A stretch of 64,000 nt of DNA. Source: Pseudomonas argentinensis. GTDB lineage: Bacteria > Pseudomonadota > Gammaproteobacteria > Pseudomonadales > Pseudomonadaceae. The number at the start of each line of letters is the position of its first letter. Position 1 is the stretch's first letter. The notes under the pieces are model-generated. The model worked only from the letters and a program-made list of their open reading frames with translations, was not told where the DNA came from and did not search any database. Below, piece by piece: positions 46,095-55,519 of this stretch. The translations under genes and the position numbers were made by a program. The DNA is taken from contig NZ_CP056087.1 of NCBI RefSeq assembly GCF_001839655.2, positions 3,348,001 through 3,412,000 on the forward strand. The letters run 5' to 3'.

Positions 46095-47714
46095 ATGAAG
46101 AAACTCCTGCTGTCCCTACTGTGCTTGAGCGCGCTCGGCTGCGCCAAGCAACCCGAACCGGAAAAATCCGTGGACGTCCTGCTGATCGGCGGGGGCATCA
46201 TGAGTGCGAGCCTCGGCACCTACCTCAACGAACTGGAGCCGACCTGGAAAATCGACCTGTACGAGCGCCTGCCCGAGGTCGCCAGCGAGAGCTCCAACGC
46301 CTGGAATAACGCCGGTACCGGTCACTCGGCGCTCGCCGAACTGAACTACACCCCGGAAAAGGCCGACGGCACCATCGACATCAGCAAGGCCGTGGCGATC
46401 AACGAATCCTTCGAGATATCCAAGCAGTTCTGGGCCTATCAGGTCGAGCAAGGTGTGCTGAAGAATCCGAAGTCGTTCATCAACGACGTTTCACACATGA
46501 GTTTCGTGTGGGGCGACAAGAACACCGAATTCCTGAAGAAGCGCTATGACGCCCTGCAGCACAGCTCGCTGTTCCGCAATATGGAGTTTTCCGACGACCC
46601 GGCACAGATCAAGGAGTGGATCCCGCTGGTGATGGAAGGCCGCGAGCCCGGCCAGAAAATCGCCGCGACCCGGGTACAGACAGGCACCGATGTCAATTTC
46701 GGTGAAATCACCAACCAGTTGCTGAACAACCTGTCGCAGAAAAAGGACGTGTTCAACGTTTATGTTCAGCAGGAAGTGCGCGATATCACCCGCGCCGACG
46801 ACGGCACCTGGAACGTCACCATGGCCGACCTGGCCAACGGCGACAAGCTGAGCACCGTCAATGCCAAGTTCGTGTTCATCGGTGCAGGCGGCGGCGCGCT
46901 CAAGCTGCTGCAGAAATCCGGCATTCCGGAAGCGGAAGGTTACGCCGGCTTCCCGGTTGGCGGCTCGTTCCTGGTTACCCGTAACCCGGAAATCGCCGCC
47001 AGGCATCAGGCCAAGGTCTATGGCCTGGCATCGGTAGGCTCGCCGCCCATGTCGGTTCCGCACCTGGATACCCGGGTGATCGATGGCGAGAAAGTCATCC
47101 TGTTCGGGCCGTTCGCCACCTTCTCCACCAAGTACCTGAAAAAAGGTTCGTTGCTGGACATGTTCGGCACCATCACCACCCACAACATTTCGCCAATGAT
47201 CAATGCGGGTATCGACAACTTTTCGCTCAGCACCTACCTGATCGGCCAGCTGATGCTCAGCCAGGAAGACCGCATGCACTCGCTGCGCGAATACTTCCCC
47301 GAAGCGCAGGACAAGGACTGGGAACTGATCCAGGCCGGTCAGCGCGTGCAGATCATCAAGAAGGATCCTGAGAAAGGCGGCATCCTGCAGTTCGGCACCG
47401 AAGTGGTCAGCTCCGAGGACGGCTCCATCGCCGCCCTGCTGGGCGCCTCGCCAGGCGCCTCCACTGCCGCGCCGATCATGCTTCACCTGATGGAGCGCAC
47501 CTTCAAGGACAAGATCCAGACGCCAGAATGGCAGGCCAAGCTGAAGGAGATCATCCCCTCCTACGGCCAGACCCTGAACAACAACCTGGAGCTGACCAAC
47601 AAGACCCGCGCCTGGAGCAGCGAGCGTCTGCAGCTGACCTTCGTCGAGGTCAAGCCGGAACAGCCGCAGGCCGAAGAAGCCCCGCAAGCAGAGGCTGCAG
47701 CCGAAGCGCTGTAA
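46095..47714 (+). CDS. mqo: Malate:quinone oxidoreductase with lipobox
   Basis: A 539-residue FAD enzyme that oxidises malate to oxaloacetate and passes electrons to quinone. The FAD motif is [19 protein letters not shown]; family blocks are [49 protein letters not shown] and [20 protein letters not shown]. The N-terminus ([19 protein letters not shown]) reads as a signal with lipobox SALGC, so it may be a membrane lipoprotein; other Mqo proteins in Pseudomonas also carry signals. The C-terminus has an Ala/Glu/Pro-rich tail. The start at 46095 is inferred from this signal. Confidence 0.93.
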   Translation: MKKLLLSLLCLSALGCAKQPEPEKSVDVLLIGGGIMSASLGTYLNELEPTWKIDLYERLPEVASESSNAWNNAGTGHSALAELNYTPEKADGTIDISKAVAINESFEISKQFWAYQVEQGVLKNPKSFINDVSHMSFVWGDKNTEFLKKRYDALQHSSLFRNMEFSDDPAQIKEWIPLVMEGREPGQKIAATRVQTGTDVNFGEITNQLLNNLSQKKDVFNVYVQQEVRDITRADDGTWNVTMADLANGDKLSTVNAKFVFIGAGGGALKLLQKSGIPEAEGYAGFPVGGSFLVTRNPEIAARHQAKVYGLASVGSPPMSVPHLDTRVIDGEKVILFGPFATFSTKYLKKGSLLDMFGTITTHNISPMINAGIDNFSLSTYLIGQLMLSQEDRMHSLREYFPEAQDKDWELIQAGQRVQIIKKDPEKGGILQFGTEVVSSEDGSIAALLGASPGASTAAPIMLHLMERTFKDKIQTPEWQAKLKEIIPSYGQTLNNNLELTNKTRAWSSERLQLTFVEVKPEQPQAEEAPQAEAAAEAL

Positions 47715-47757
47715 GCCTGTCGGCGGGCGCCTCCACGCAAGGCGCCATGTTGGAACG

Positions 47758-47784
47758 AAAAACGGCCCGCAAGGGCCGTTTTTT
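47758..47784 (+). terminator. Terminator after mqo
   Basis: AAAACGGCCC / GGGCCGTTTT with a GCAA loop and a T run, between the convergent mqo and amidotransferase genes. Confidence 0.88.
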
Positions 47785-47803
47785 TGCGCTGCTTTTGAGC
47801 CGA

Positions 47804-48532
47804 TCAGGCCGGCTGGGGCGCCTTGCCATGGGCTACGAAACGCAGCATCCACTCGCCAACGGTACGCCCGTGATGATCCTGATGCAGGGTATCGACCGCT
47901 GCACGGTAGGTGGGTTCGCCGATGTGCTGCTGACGAATATCCAGCAATGCCCGGGAATACTCGGGCACGAACTCGGGATGGCCCTGGAAGCACAGCACCT
48001 GATCACCGATGCGATAGGCCGCATGGGCACAGAACGGGCTGGTGGCCAGCAGCGTGGCGTTTTCCGGCAGCCGGGTGACCTGATCCTGATGGCTGATCAA
48101 CAGCGTCAATTCATCCAGTGCCGGCGTCATCCAGTCCGGCTGTTCGGTCAACTGATAGCGATGAATGCCCACGCCCCAACCGCCACTGGCGCGCTCGGCC
48201 TTGCCGCCGAGCAGCAGCGCCAGCAACTGGTGACCAAAGCAGATGCCGAGCAATTTGTCGCCCGCCCGATAGCGTTCGAGCAGATAGTGCTTGAGCGTTT
48301 CGATCCACGGGTCGGTGGCGAACGAATCGGCCTTGCTGCCGGTAACCAGGTACGCATCGAAGCGTGCTTCGGCGGGCGGGTAATCGCCCTGCATCACGTT
48401 GTATACGTGGAAGCTGGCTGCAATGGCCTGGCCAGCGAAGAGACGTTCGAACATCTTGCCGTAGCCCTGGTACTGGTCGACCAGCTCGGGGCGCAGGATG
48501 TCGGTTTCCAGAATGCAGATCTGCAGCGACAT
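47804..48532 (-). CDS. Class I glutamine amidotransferase-like protein
   Basis: A 242-residue GATase1-like enzyme. The nucleophile elbow is LLGICFGHQLLA (Cys in GICFGH) and the catalytic His/Glu pair is likely in FQGHPEFVPEYS. It is free-standing, of the type found in gamma-glutamyl metabolism or GMP-synthase-like hydrolases of unknown substrate. The opening CILETDILRPELVDQYQGY fits that group. It is not linked to a synthetase gene here. Confidence 0.88.
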   Translation of the reverse strand: MSLQICILETDILRPELVDQYQGYGKMFERLFAGQAIAASFHVYNVMQGDYPPAEARFDAYLVTGSKADSFATDPWIETLKHYLLERYRAGDKLLGICFGHQLLALLLGGKAERASGGWGVGIHRYQLTEQPDWMTPALDELTLLISHQDQVTRLPENATLLATSPFCAHAAYRIGDQVLCFQGHPEFVPEYSRALLDIRQQHIGEPTYRAAVDTLHQDHHGRTVGEWMLRFVAHGKAPQPA

Positions 48533-48723
48533 GACGGTACCTGAAAAAATAACGGAGCAATCAAAGCCTGCCTTGGCGGCTGCATCAAGGCAAGAGGCAT
48601 GCCGCTAATCGAGTCATCAGCCGATTCGATAGCCGCCATTACCAGCATTTACTTCTGCGCCGGCCCTAGCGGAACGATGATTCATCCCATCGGCCCGCAA
48701 GGCCATTGACGAGCGCAAACGCC

Positions 48724-48891
48724 ATGCACAGCCAGACCATTCGATACGCACGCAACGGTGCCCTGGGCGCCATCGGCCTTTACCTGGCAATCGCCCTCCC
48801 CCTGCTGGCGGCGAGCATGCAGCACCCGGTACTGGCCTCTCCAGCGAGCCAGGCAGCCGCGCCTGCACCGATGCAGGGCAGTTTTACCTGA
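48724..48891 (+). CDS. Putative small membrane or exported protein
   Basis: A 55-residue frame (MHSQTIRYARNGALG...) with one hydrophobic segment (AIGLYLAIALPLLAAS) and an Ala/Pro-rich end (ASQAAAPAPMQGSFT). It has no strong ribosome site and no family I know, but it lies directly before the PepSY gene and its composition suits a small secreted or membrane protein. An alternative TTG start is six codons earlier. Confidence 0.4.
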   Translation: MHSQTIRYARNGALGAIGLYLAIALPLLAASMQHPVLASPASQAAAPAPMQGSFT

Positions 48892-48971
48892 ACCCCAAGC
48901 GAAACGTCAGACTCCAACCTGCAGTGCCTGAATTCGGGCGAGTTCATCCCAATCAGTGGAGGAGTTTTACG

Positions 48972-49238
48972 ATGCTCAAGAAGACCCTGACTGCCCTTAC
49001 CGCCGCTGCCGCCATGAGCGCGGGTCTCGCCATGGCCGATCGCCCGGGTGCCGACTGGATCAGCATCGAGCAGGCGCTGAGCAGCGCCAAGCAGGCTGGC
49101 TTCACCCAGATTCACAAGATCGAGGCAGACGACGCCGGCTACTGGGAAGGTGAAGGCACCAAGCAGGACAACCGCCTCTATGAATTCCGCGTGGATGGCA
49201 AGAGCGGCAAGGTCATCCGCGAGCAGCTGGACAACTGA
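48972..49238 (+). CDS. PepSY-domain periplasmic protein
   Basis: An 88-residue protein with a signal peptide (TLTALTAAAAMSAGLAMA, cut at about residue 22) and one PepSY-like domain (WISIEQALSSAKQAGF, IHKIEADDAGYWEG, YEFRVDGKSGKVI). PepSY proteins can inhibit proteases or act in envelope signalling. GGAGG precedes the ATG at 48972. A strong terminator follows. Confidence 0.82.
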   Translation: MLKKTLTALTAAAAMSAGLAMADRPGADWISIEQALSSAKQAGFTQIHKIEADDAGYWEGEGTKQDNRLYEFRVDGKSGKVIREQLDN

Positions 49239-49254
49239 TTGACCCAGCCTGGCG

Positions 49255-49280
49255 AACCGGCCCAAGCGGCCGGTTTTTTT
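49255..49280 (+). terminator. Terminator after the PepSY gene
   Basis: AACCGGCC / GGCCGGTT around CAAGC, then seven T. Confidence 0.88.
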
Positions 49281-49542
49281 ATGACCGTGAAAACTCCGGA
49301 CGAACGGTCGCTGACTATCGGTAAGGGCTCGCAGGCTGCGTGCCGTCTGGCGCCGGGGTTATACGCAAGCGCAAAAGGGTTCCATATCCTTCAAATGCTC
49401 TTTCGTATTTCTTTAGAAACAAGCGATCTAAAAAACCGGACCGCGCCCTCTACAGTCAATACGTACGCCGTCGGGTTTTGCCGAGGCACTGGGGACGAAG
49501 CGGTAATCACGGCCCATCACAACAATCAAAAGGCGAACGGCC

Positions 49543-49638
49543 ATGTTCAAGAAACCGAAATTCCGCCAGGCGGGGCTGATCCTCTTTGCCACCGCCGTCT
49601 TGTTGATCCTTCCCAACCTGAGCCGCATGATAGGTTAG
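49543..49638 (+). CDS. 31-residue single-pass membrane microprotein
   Basis: A short frame encoding 31 residues: a basic N-terminus (MFKKPKFRQ), one hydrophobic helix (AGLILFATAVLLILPNL) and a short basic end (SRMIG). AAGGCGA lies about 8 bases upstream of ATG at 49543. The stop is at 49636-49638, 5 bases before the end of the convergent AEC transporter. The positive-inside pattern and tight packing suggest it is a real small membrane protein. No function can be assigned. Confidence 0.5.
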   Translation: MFKKPKFRQAGLILFATAVLLILPNLSRMIG

Positions 49639-49643
49639 GCCGC

Positions 49644-50531
49644 TCAGTTGACCCGCGGCATCCACCAGGCCAGGATCAGCGGCAACCAGCCGATCGCCAG
49701 GAGGGTCGAGCACATCACCAGGCTCGCGACCTGTTCGGGTGAGCGATTGGCGCGCACCGCGAACAGGTAGTTGAACACCGCCACCGGCATGGCCGACTGC
49801 ACCACCAGCACGGCGTGGGTCAGCGGCTCCAGCCCCATCGCCGCGCCGATGCCCCAGCCGACGCCAGCTCCCAGAACGATGCGCAGCGCGCCCAGCACCA
49901 GCCCGGAACCCAGATGATGCAGGCGAATGCTGGCCAGCGAAACGCCCAGGGTCAGCAGCATCAGCGGAATGGTCATGCCACCCACCAGGCCGACGGTATT
50001 GGCCAGCCAGCGCGGCAGTTGCAGATCCATGAAGATCATCGGCAGCGCCAGCAACAGGCTGACCAGAATCGGGTTGCGCAGTAACTCCTTGATGGAGGCG
50101 GCATTGCCCGACAGGGCGATACCGACGCTGAACTGCATGATCGACAGGGTCAGGAAAAAGGCCACGGCCAGCGCCAGGCCATGCTCACCAAAGGCATACA
50201 GGCTGATGGGCAGGCCCATATTGCCGGTATTGGGAAACAGGAACGCCGGTACCAGCACCTTCCATTGCTGGCGGAACAGGCGGCTGAACAGCACCCCAAA
50301 GAGCCCCATGCAGGCCGTTACCAGTACGCAGCCCAGGGCCATGCTGGTGAAGGCCTTGGGATCGATATCCGCACGACTCAGGGTGGCCAGCACCAGGCTC
50401 GGCGTACCGATGGTCAATACCAGGCGGGCAATGAATTCGGTGGGATAGGCCTGACCGCTACGGGCCCAGGCATAGCCGATGGCGGAGACGATTATCACCG
50501 GCGCCAATACAGCAAACAACTCGGCCAGCAT
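49644..50531 (-). CDS. AEC-family transporter
   Basis: A 295-residue protein of the auxin efflux carrier family, with about ten membrane segments in two five-helix bundles. Signatures are ISAIGYAWARSGQ, FPNTGNMGLPISLYAFGEHGL with the conserved Asn-Gly/Pro break, and SAMPVAVFNYLFAVRANR near the end. It moves small metabolites or dipeptides/malonate-type substrates, unknown here. GGGAG lies upstream of the ATG. Confidence 0.9.
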   Translation of the reverse strand: MLAELFAVLAPVIIVSAIGYAWARSGQAYPTEFIARLVLTIGTPSLVLATLSRADIDPKAFTSMALGCVLVTACMGLFGVLFSRLFRQQWKVLVPAFLFPNTGNMGLPISLYAFGEHGLALAVAFFLTLSIMQFSVGIALSGNAASIKELLRNPILVSLLLALPMIFMDLQLPRWLANTVGLVGGMTIPLMLLTLGVSLASIRLHHLGSGLVLGALRIVLGAGVGWGIGAAMGLEPLTHAVLVVQSAMPVAVFNYLFAVRANRSPEQVASLVMCSTLLAIGWLPLILAWWMPRVN

Positions 50532-50642
50532 GGTTTCTCCCTTCGGGCAAAGCGGCCATGCTAGAAGCGATCATCCCATGACCGCAAGCCATGCGGGGTG
50601 GATGGGCGCGCCGGCAGAGGCGAAGAGGCCCTGCCCTCCGGC

Positions 50643-51440
50643 TCACTGGGCCTGTACGCTGACCAGTGGCTCGACATCGACCCGCGCCATCATCCGCTCG
50701 CTACCGCCGCCGCGACGCATGCCGCGTACCGGGCAGGCATCGAGGTAATCCAGGCCGATCGCCAGCTTGAGATGCCGCTCGGGCCGGGCCAGACAGTTGG
50801 TGACGTCGAAGCTGTACCAGGCGCCGTCCAGCCAGGCTTCGGCCCAGGCGTGGCTGGCCAGGTGGTCCTGGTTGTCGGCGACCAGGTAGCCGGACACGTA
50901 GCGCGCCGGGATGCCCAGGCTGCGCGTGCAGGCGATGAACGCGTGGGCGTGGTCCTGACAAACGCCCTGGCGCCCGGCGAAGGCTTCGGCCGCGCTGGTT
51001 TGCACGGCGGTCGAACCGGGCTGATAGCGGATATGCGCGTTGAGGCCGTGCATCAGGTCGATCAGCGCATGGCGATCGCGACGCTGGGCGCACTGCATCC
51101 AGGCGAAGTCGCGCAGCGCCGCATCGGCATCGGTCAGCCGGGTAAAGCGCAGGAACGGCAGCGCCGACTGGCTTTCGTGCTCGGCATCGCTCGACTCGTC
51201 GATCTCGACCAGGCCCCGGGCGCCGATGACGATCGACTCGTGGGGCTCGTCCAGGGTCAGCACGTGGAGGATGTTGCCGTAGGGGTCACGTTGCGCGCGA
51301 ACGGGCCGCGGCAAATCCAGCTGCCAGTCGAGTATCTGCTGGCGAGCGCTGTCGTGGGGGGTGAGACGCAGGTACTGGATGCTGGCCCGCACCTGATCCT
51401 CGTAGTGATAGGTGGTGTTGTGGCGTATGGACAGTCTCAT
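50643..51440 (-). CDS. Transglutaminase-like protein (ATP-grasp cluster)
   Basis: A 265-residue transglutaminase-fold protein with an N-terminal beta domain (RLSIRHNTTYHYEDQVRAS). The catalytic Cys-His-Asp are visible in GRQGVCQDHAHAFI, LASHAWAEAW and YSFDVTN. It overlaps the alpha-E gene by 4 bases (ATGA). Such proteins occur with circularly permuted ATP-grasp and alpha-E partners in a predicted peptide-bond or amide-forming system. The substrate is unknown. Confidence 0.9.
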   Translation of the reverse strand: MRLSIRHNTTYHYEDQVRASIQYLRLTPHDSARQQILDWQLDLPRPVRAQRDPYGNILHVLTLDEPHESIVIGARGLVEIDESSDAEHESQSALPFLRFTRLTDADAALRDFAWMQCAQRRDRHALIDLMHGLNAHIRYQPGSTAVQTSAAEAFAGRQGVCQDHAHAFIACTRSLGIPARYVSGYLVADNQDHLASHAWAEAWLDGAWYSFDVTNCLARPERHLKLAIGLDYLDACPVRGMRRGGGSERMMARVDVEPLVSVQAQ

Positions 51441-52387
51441 GCGACCTCCAGATAGGACGTGTGGATGGCGCTGCCGAGTTGGTGAATTTGCTCGATGAAT
51501 TCGGTCAGCCAGACGTGCAGCCCTTCCTCCAGCACTTCATCGATGCTGGTGTAGCGCAGCCGCGCATTGAGTTCGGCGGCCAGGCGCTGCGCCGGTCGGC
51601 CGTTGTCGCCGGGCAGGCCGGCGAGCATCTGGTACAGCTCGTCCATGCACGCGCTCAGCGAGCGCGGCACCTCACGGCGCAAGAGCAGCAACTCCGAGAC
51701 CTTGCGGGCCCCTGGCGAGCCTCGATAGACCTCGGCGAAGGCCTCGAACGACGACAGTGCACGCAACAAGGCGCTCCACTGGTAGTAGCTGTGGGCGGGC
51801 CGACCATCGGCATCGTCGATGCCCTCGCCGAGCAGCTCGTAGCGTGAGTCGAGCAGGCGCAAGGTGTTGTCGGCGCGCTCGATGAAGGTGCCCAGGCGAA
51901 TGAAACGGTAGGCCTCGCCGCGCACGATGGTGCCGAAGGTGGCGCCGCGAAACAGGTGGGAGCGCTCCTTGACCCACTCGCAGAAACGGCTGATGCCATA
52001 ACGGCCCAGCCCCTGCTCGGCGATGCCGCGGATCTCCAGCCAGGTGGCGTTGATGTTTTCCCACATGTCGGCGGTGATGCGTCCGCGCACGGCGTGGGCA
52101 TTGCTGCGCGCCGCGCCCAGGCAGCCGTAGATGCTCGCCGGGTTCTGCGCGTCGAGGGCGAAGAAATGCAGGATGCGCTCGGCGTGCAGCGCGCCGTGGC
52201 GTTGCTGGTAATCCTCCAGGGTGCCGGTGATCAGCAGCGGCATCGCCAGTTCGTCGAGGCCGTCACGGCGCCCGTCCTGGGGCATCAGTGACAGCGAATA
52301 GCTGACGTCCAGCATGCGCGCCAGGTTCTCCGCGCGCTCCAGGTAGCGGGACATCCAGTACAGATCGGAGGCGGTTCTACTCAACAT
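51437..52387 (-). CDS. Alpha-E domain protein
   Basis: A 316-residue all-helical protein of the alpha-E (DUF403) family. The opening MLSRTASDLYWMSRYLERAENLARMLDV is characteristic. It sits between the ATP-grasp gene (3 bases) and the transglutaminase gene (4-base overlap), forming an operon. No catalytic residues are assigned for this family. Confidence 0.9.
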   Translation of the reverse strand: MLSRTASDLYWMSRYLERAENLARMLDVSYSLSLMPQDGRRDGLDELAMPLLITGTLEDYQQRHGALHAERILHFFALDAQNPASIYGCLGAARSNAHAVRGRITADMWENINATWLEIRGIAEQGLGRYGISRFCEWVKERSHLFRGATFGTIVRGEAYRFIRLGTFIERADNTLRLLDSRYELLGEGIDDADGRPAHSYYQWSALLRALSSFEAFAEVYRGSPGARKVSELLLLRREVPRSLSACMDELYQMLAGLPGDNGRPAQRLAAELNARLRYTSIDEVLEEGLHVWLTEFIEQIHQLGSAIHTSYLEVA

Positions 52388-52390
52388 GTC

Positions 52391-53800
52391 TCAGTCCTCC
52401 ACCACCCAGGTGTCCTTGGTACCGCCGCCTTGCGACGAATTGACCACCAGCGAGCCTTCGCGCAGCGCCACCCGGGTCAGGCCCCCCGGCACGATGCGGG
52501 TCTCCTTGCCGGACAGCACGAAGGGGCGCAGGTCGATGTGGCGCGGCGCGATGCCGTTCTCGACGAAGGTCGGGCAGGTCGACAGGCACAGGGTCGGCTG
52601 GGCGATATAGGCTTCGGGCCGGGCGATCAGGCGCAGGCGAAAGGCCTCGATTTCCGCGTTGCTGGCCGCCGGGCCGACCAACATGCCGTAGCCGCCCGAG
52701 CCCTGGGTCTCCTTGACCACCAGGTCCTTGAGGTTGGCCAGCACGTGGGACAGCTCCGCCGGCTTGCGGCATTGCCAGGTCGGCACGTTCTTGAGAATCG
52801 GCTCCTCGTCCAGGTAGAAGCGGATCATCTCGCCGACATAGGGATAGATCGACTTGTCGTCCGCCACCCCGGTACCGATGGCATTGGCCAGCACCACATT
52901 GCCCGAGCGATAGGTCGATAGCAGCCCGGGCACACCGAGCATGGACTCCGGGTTGAAGGCCAGCGGATCGAGGAAGGCGTCGTCGAGGCGACGATAGACC
53001 ACATCGACCTGCCTGGCGCCTGCGGTGGTACGCATGAACAGCTTGTCGTCGCGCACGAACAGGTCGGCGCCCTCCACCAGCTCGACGCCCATCTCCCGGG
53101 CCAGGAAGGCGTGCTCGAAATAGGCGCTGTTGAACCGCCCTGGCGTGAGTACCACCACGGTCGGGTTGTCGAGCGGGCTGGCGCTCTTCAGGGTGTCGAG
53201 CAGCAGGCTGGGGTAATGGTCGATGGGCGCGATGCGCTGGTTAGTGAACAGCTCGGGGAACAGGCGCATCATCATCTTGCGGTCTTCGAGCATGTAGCTC
53301 ACGCCGCTGGGTGTACGCAGGTTGTCCTCGAGCACGTAATAGGTGCCGTCGCCGTCACGCACCAGGTCGACCCCGGCGATGTGCGCATAGAGGTCGCGGT
53401 GCAGGTCGAGGCCCTGCATCGCCAGCTGGTAGCCCTCGTTGGCCAGCACCTGCTCGGCGGGGATCAGGCCGGCCTTGATGATGCGCTGGTCGTGGTACAG
53501 GTCGGCGAGGAACATGTTCAGCGCCTGCACGCGCTGGATGCAGCCACGCTCGACGATGCGCCACTCGCTGGCCGGGATGCTGCGCGGAATGATGTCGAAG
53601 GGAATCAGGCGCTCGGTGCCCTGGGCATCGCCATACAGGGTGAAGGTGATGCCGGCACGGTGGAAGAGCAGGTCCGCCTCACGGCGGCGCTGGTCCAGCA
53701 GATCCTGGGGAGTTTCCTTGAGCCAGCGGGAAAAGGCCTGGTAATGGGCGCGGCAGCTACCGTCAGGCAGGTGCATCTCGTCGTAAAAGGTGCGGGTCAT
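52391..53800 (-). CDS. Circularly permuted ATP-grasp protein
   Basis: A 469-residue circularly permuted ATP-grasp enzyme (DUF404/DUF407 type). Visible features are an N-terminal FYDEMHLPDGSCRAHY, EDNLRTPSGVSYMLEDR, VVLTPGRFNSAYFEHAFLAREMGVEL and LVVKETQGSGGYGMLVG, the last giving the glycine-rich ATP loop. AAGGAG lies just upstream of the ATG. It begins the three-gene operon with the alpha-E and transglutaminase genes and probably ligates an amine to a carboxylate. Confidence 0.9.
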   Translation of the reverse strand: MTRTFYDEMHLPDGSCRAHYQAFSRWLKETPQDLLDQRRREADLLFHRAGITFTLYGDAQGTERLIPFDIIPRSIPASEWRIVERGCIQRVQALNMFLADLYHDQRIIKAGLIPAEQVLANEGYQLAMQGLDLHRDLYAHIAGVDLVRDGDGTYYVLEDNLRTPSGVSYMLEDRKMMMRLFPELFTNQRIAPIDHYPSLLLDTLKSASPLDNPTVVVLTPGRFNSAYFEHAFLAREMGVELVEGADLFVRDDKLFMRTTAGARQVDVVYRRLDDAFLDPLAFNPESMLGVPGLLSTYRSGNVVLANAIGTGVADDKSIYPYVGEMIRFYLDEEPILKNVPTWQCRKPAELSHVLANLKDLVVKETQGSGGYGMLVGPAASNAEIEAFRLRLIARPEAYIAQPTLCLSTCPTFVENGIAPRHIDLRPFVLSGKETRIVPGGLTRVALREGSLVVNSSQGGGTKDTWVVED

Positions 53801-54164
53801 GCTGTACTCCTTGCAGCCCTGTTCGACCCGTACACTGCAAGCGCCGAGCCAGCGGTTTTATTCCTTTAATATCAATTACTTATTTTAAAACCGAAACCAC
53901 CTTGCACCATCTTGAAGCGCGATCGGCAGACCCAGGCTGGGGCATGCGCGATCCGCAGGCATCATGATCAACCAGGCTGACGGAGACATGGCTGCCGCCA
54001 TGTAATCTCAGACAGGTGAGGCGGCAAAGCATTGCACTTTTCTGTCATGCCCTTTTGTCCAGAAGTGTCGGTGCGACAGAAACATTGCCGGCGCATTGCG
54101 TTCCCACCTGTGAGAGGTCAGGCATCGACCTGGCCGCCACGCTTCTCATGACAAGGACCGCACG
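53801..54164. other. Non-coding divergent region
   Basis: 364 bases with no gene I can support. It is AT-rich near 53860-53890 (CTTTAATATCAATTACTTAT), suitable for promoters, and must serve both the ATP-grasp operon and the M4 protease. A separated 7-base inverted repeat TTCTGTC / GACAGAA lies near 54040-54085. Confidence 0.4.
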
Positions 54165-55205
54165 ATGAACAGCCTGATACCGCCCTACATCCTCGACCGC
54201 ATCATCGGCCACGGTTCCGAGCGCCAGCGCGATTGCGCACGCAACACCCTGCAGCACGTCAGCTCACTCAGGCACAACAACGGCAAGCCGCGCCCGAGCA
54301 ACGTGCAAGCGCGCCAGCTGCTGCCCGCCGGCCAACCCGAGCGCAGCATCTTCGATGCGCAGCAGCAGATGCAGCTGCCTGGCCAGCTCGCCCGCCGTGA
54401 GGGCCAGCCGGCCACCGGCGACGACGCCGTCGACGAAGCCTACGAGGCGCTGGGCGCCACCTACCGGTTCTTCCACGAGGTGCTCGGCCGCCATTCCATC
54501 GACGGCAACGGCCTGCCGCTGATCGGCACCGTGCACTATGGCCAACGCTATGAGAACGCCTTCTGGAATGGCGAGCAGATGGTCTTCGGCGACGGTGACG
54601 GCGAGATCTTCAACCGTTTCACCATCGCCCTCGACGTGGTCGCTCACGAACTGACCCATGGGGTGATCGACAGCGAGGCGGCGCTGGTCTACGTCAACCA
54701 GTCCGGCGCCCTCAACGAATCGCTTTCCGACGTGTTCGGCATCCTTACCAAGCAATACGCCCTGCAGCAGACGGTCGAGGCGTCGGACTGGATCATCGGT
54801 GCCGGCCTGCTCACCGAGTCCGTGAACGGCAAGGGGCTGCGCTCGATGTCGGCTCCCGGTAGCGCTTACGACGACCCGCTGCTGGGCAAGGATCCGCAGC
54901 CTGGGCACATGGGCGATTTCGTGCAGACCCGCGAGGACAACGGCGGCGTGCACATCAATTCGGGCATTCCCAACCGCGCCTTCTATCTGGCCGCCAAGGC
55001 GCTGGGCGGCCATGCCTGGGAAAAAGCCGGGCCGATCTGGTACGACACCCTTTGCGACGAACGCCTGGCCAACGATGCTGACTTCAGCGAATTCGCCCGC
55101 CTGTGCGTGGATCGCGCCGAACGGCGGTTCGGCCAGGGCTCGCCAGAGGCCGCCGCGGTGGCCAAGGCCTGGCGTGACGTGGGGATAGAGGTCAGCGCAG
55201 CATGA
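54165..55205 (+). CDS. Protealysin-like M4 metallopeptidase
   Basis: A 346-residue thermolysin-family zinc protease. The N-terminus IPPYILDRII is the short-propeptide motif of protealysin-like members; no Sec signal is visible. The zinc site is HELTH (161-165), with the third ligand Glu185 in SGALNESLSDVFG and the transition-state His in GGVHINSGIPNRAFYLAA. Like protealysins it may be made in the cytoplasm. Its stop overlaps the emfourin-like inhibitor gene by 4 bases. Confidence 0.94.
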   Translation: MNSLIPPYILDRIIGHGSERQRDCARNTLQHVSSLRHNNGKPRPSNVQARQLLPAGQPERSIFDAQQQMQLPGQLARREGQPATGDDAVDEAYEALGATYRFFHEVLGRHSIDGNGLPLIGTVHYGQRYENAFWNGEQMVFGDGDGEIFNRFTIALDVVAHELTHGVIDSEAALVYVNQSGALNESLSDVFGILTKQYALQQTVEASDWIIGAGLLTESVNGKGLRSMSAPGSAYDDPLLGKDPQPGHMGDFVQTREDNGGVHINSGIPNRAFYLAAKALGGHAWEKAGPIWYDTLCDERLANDADFSEFARLCVDRAERRFGQGSPEAAAVAKAWRDVGIEVSAA

Positions 55206-55519
55206 ACGAGCTACCGCCACTGAGCGACGAGGCATTGGTGCGCATTTCCCGGCAAGGTGGCTTCGCGGCCATCGCCACGCTCAGTCGCCCCCGGGAAATC
55301 GACTTTGCCCAGTGCGACCCGGACCAGCGTGGGCAGGTGTGTTCGCTGCTGGAAGCCTGCCTGCCGGTTGCCAGCAAGGAGGCAGGTCGCGCTGACCAGC
55401 GCTTCTACCGGATCGAGCTGCAGGCATGCGCGCAGCGTGCGCAGGAGAAGCTGGTGCTGAACGTTCCCGAGGAGCGGGCTCCCCGGGATCTGGTGAAGCT
55501 CTGGAAAAATGGCCTTTAG
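55202..55519 (+). CDS. Emfourin-type inhibitor of the M4 protease
   Basis: A 105-residue protein of the protealysin-inhibitor (emfourin) family. It opens with VRISRQGGFAAIATLSRPREIDF, has a central VCSLLEACLPVAS segment and a late RFYRIELQA strand. Overlap with the protease gene (ATGA) fits a protease-inhibitor pair as described for Serratia protealysin and emfourin. It probably keeps the protease inactive inside the cell. Confidence 0.82.
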   Translation: MNELPPLSDEALVRISRQGGFAAIATLSRPREIDFAQCDPDQRGQVCSLLEACLPVASKEAGRADQRFYRIELQACAQRAQEKLVLNVPEERAPRDLVKLWKNGL

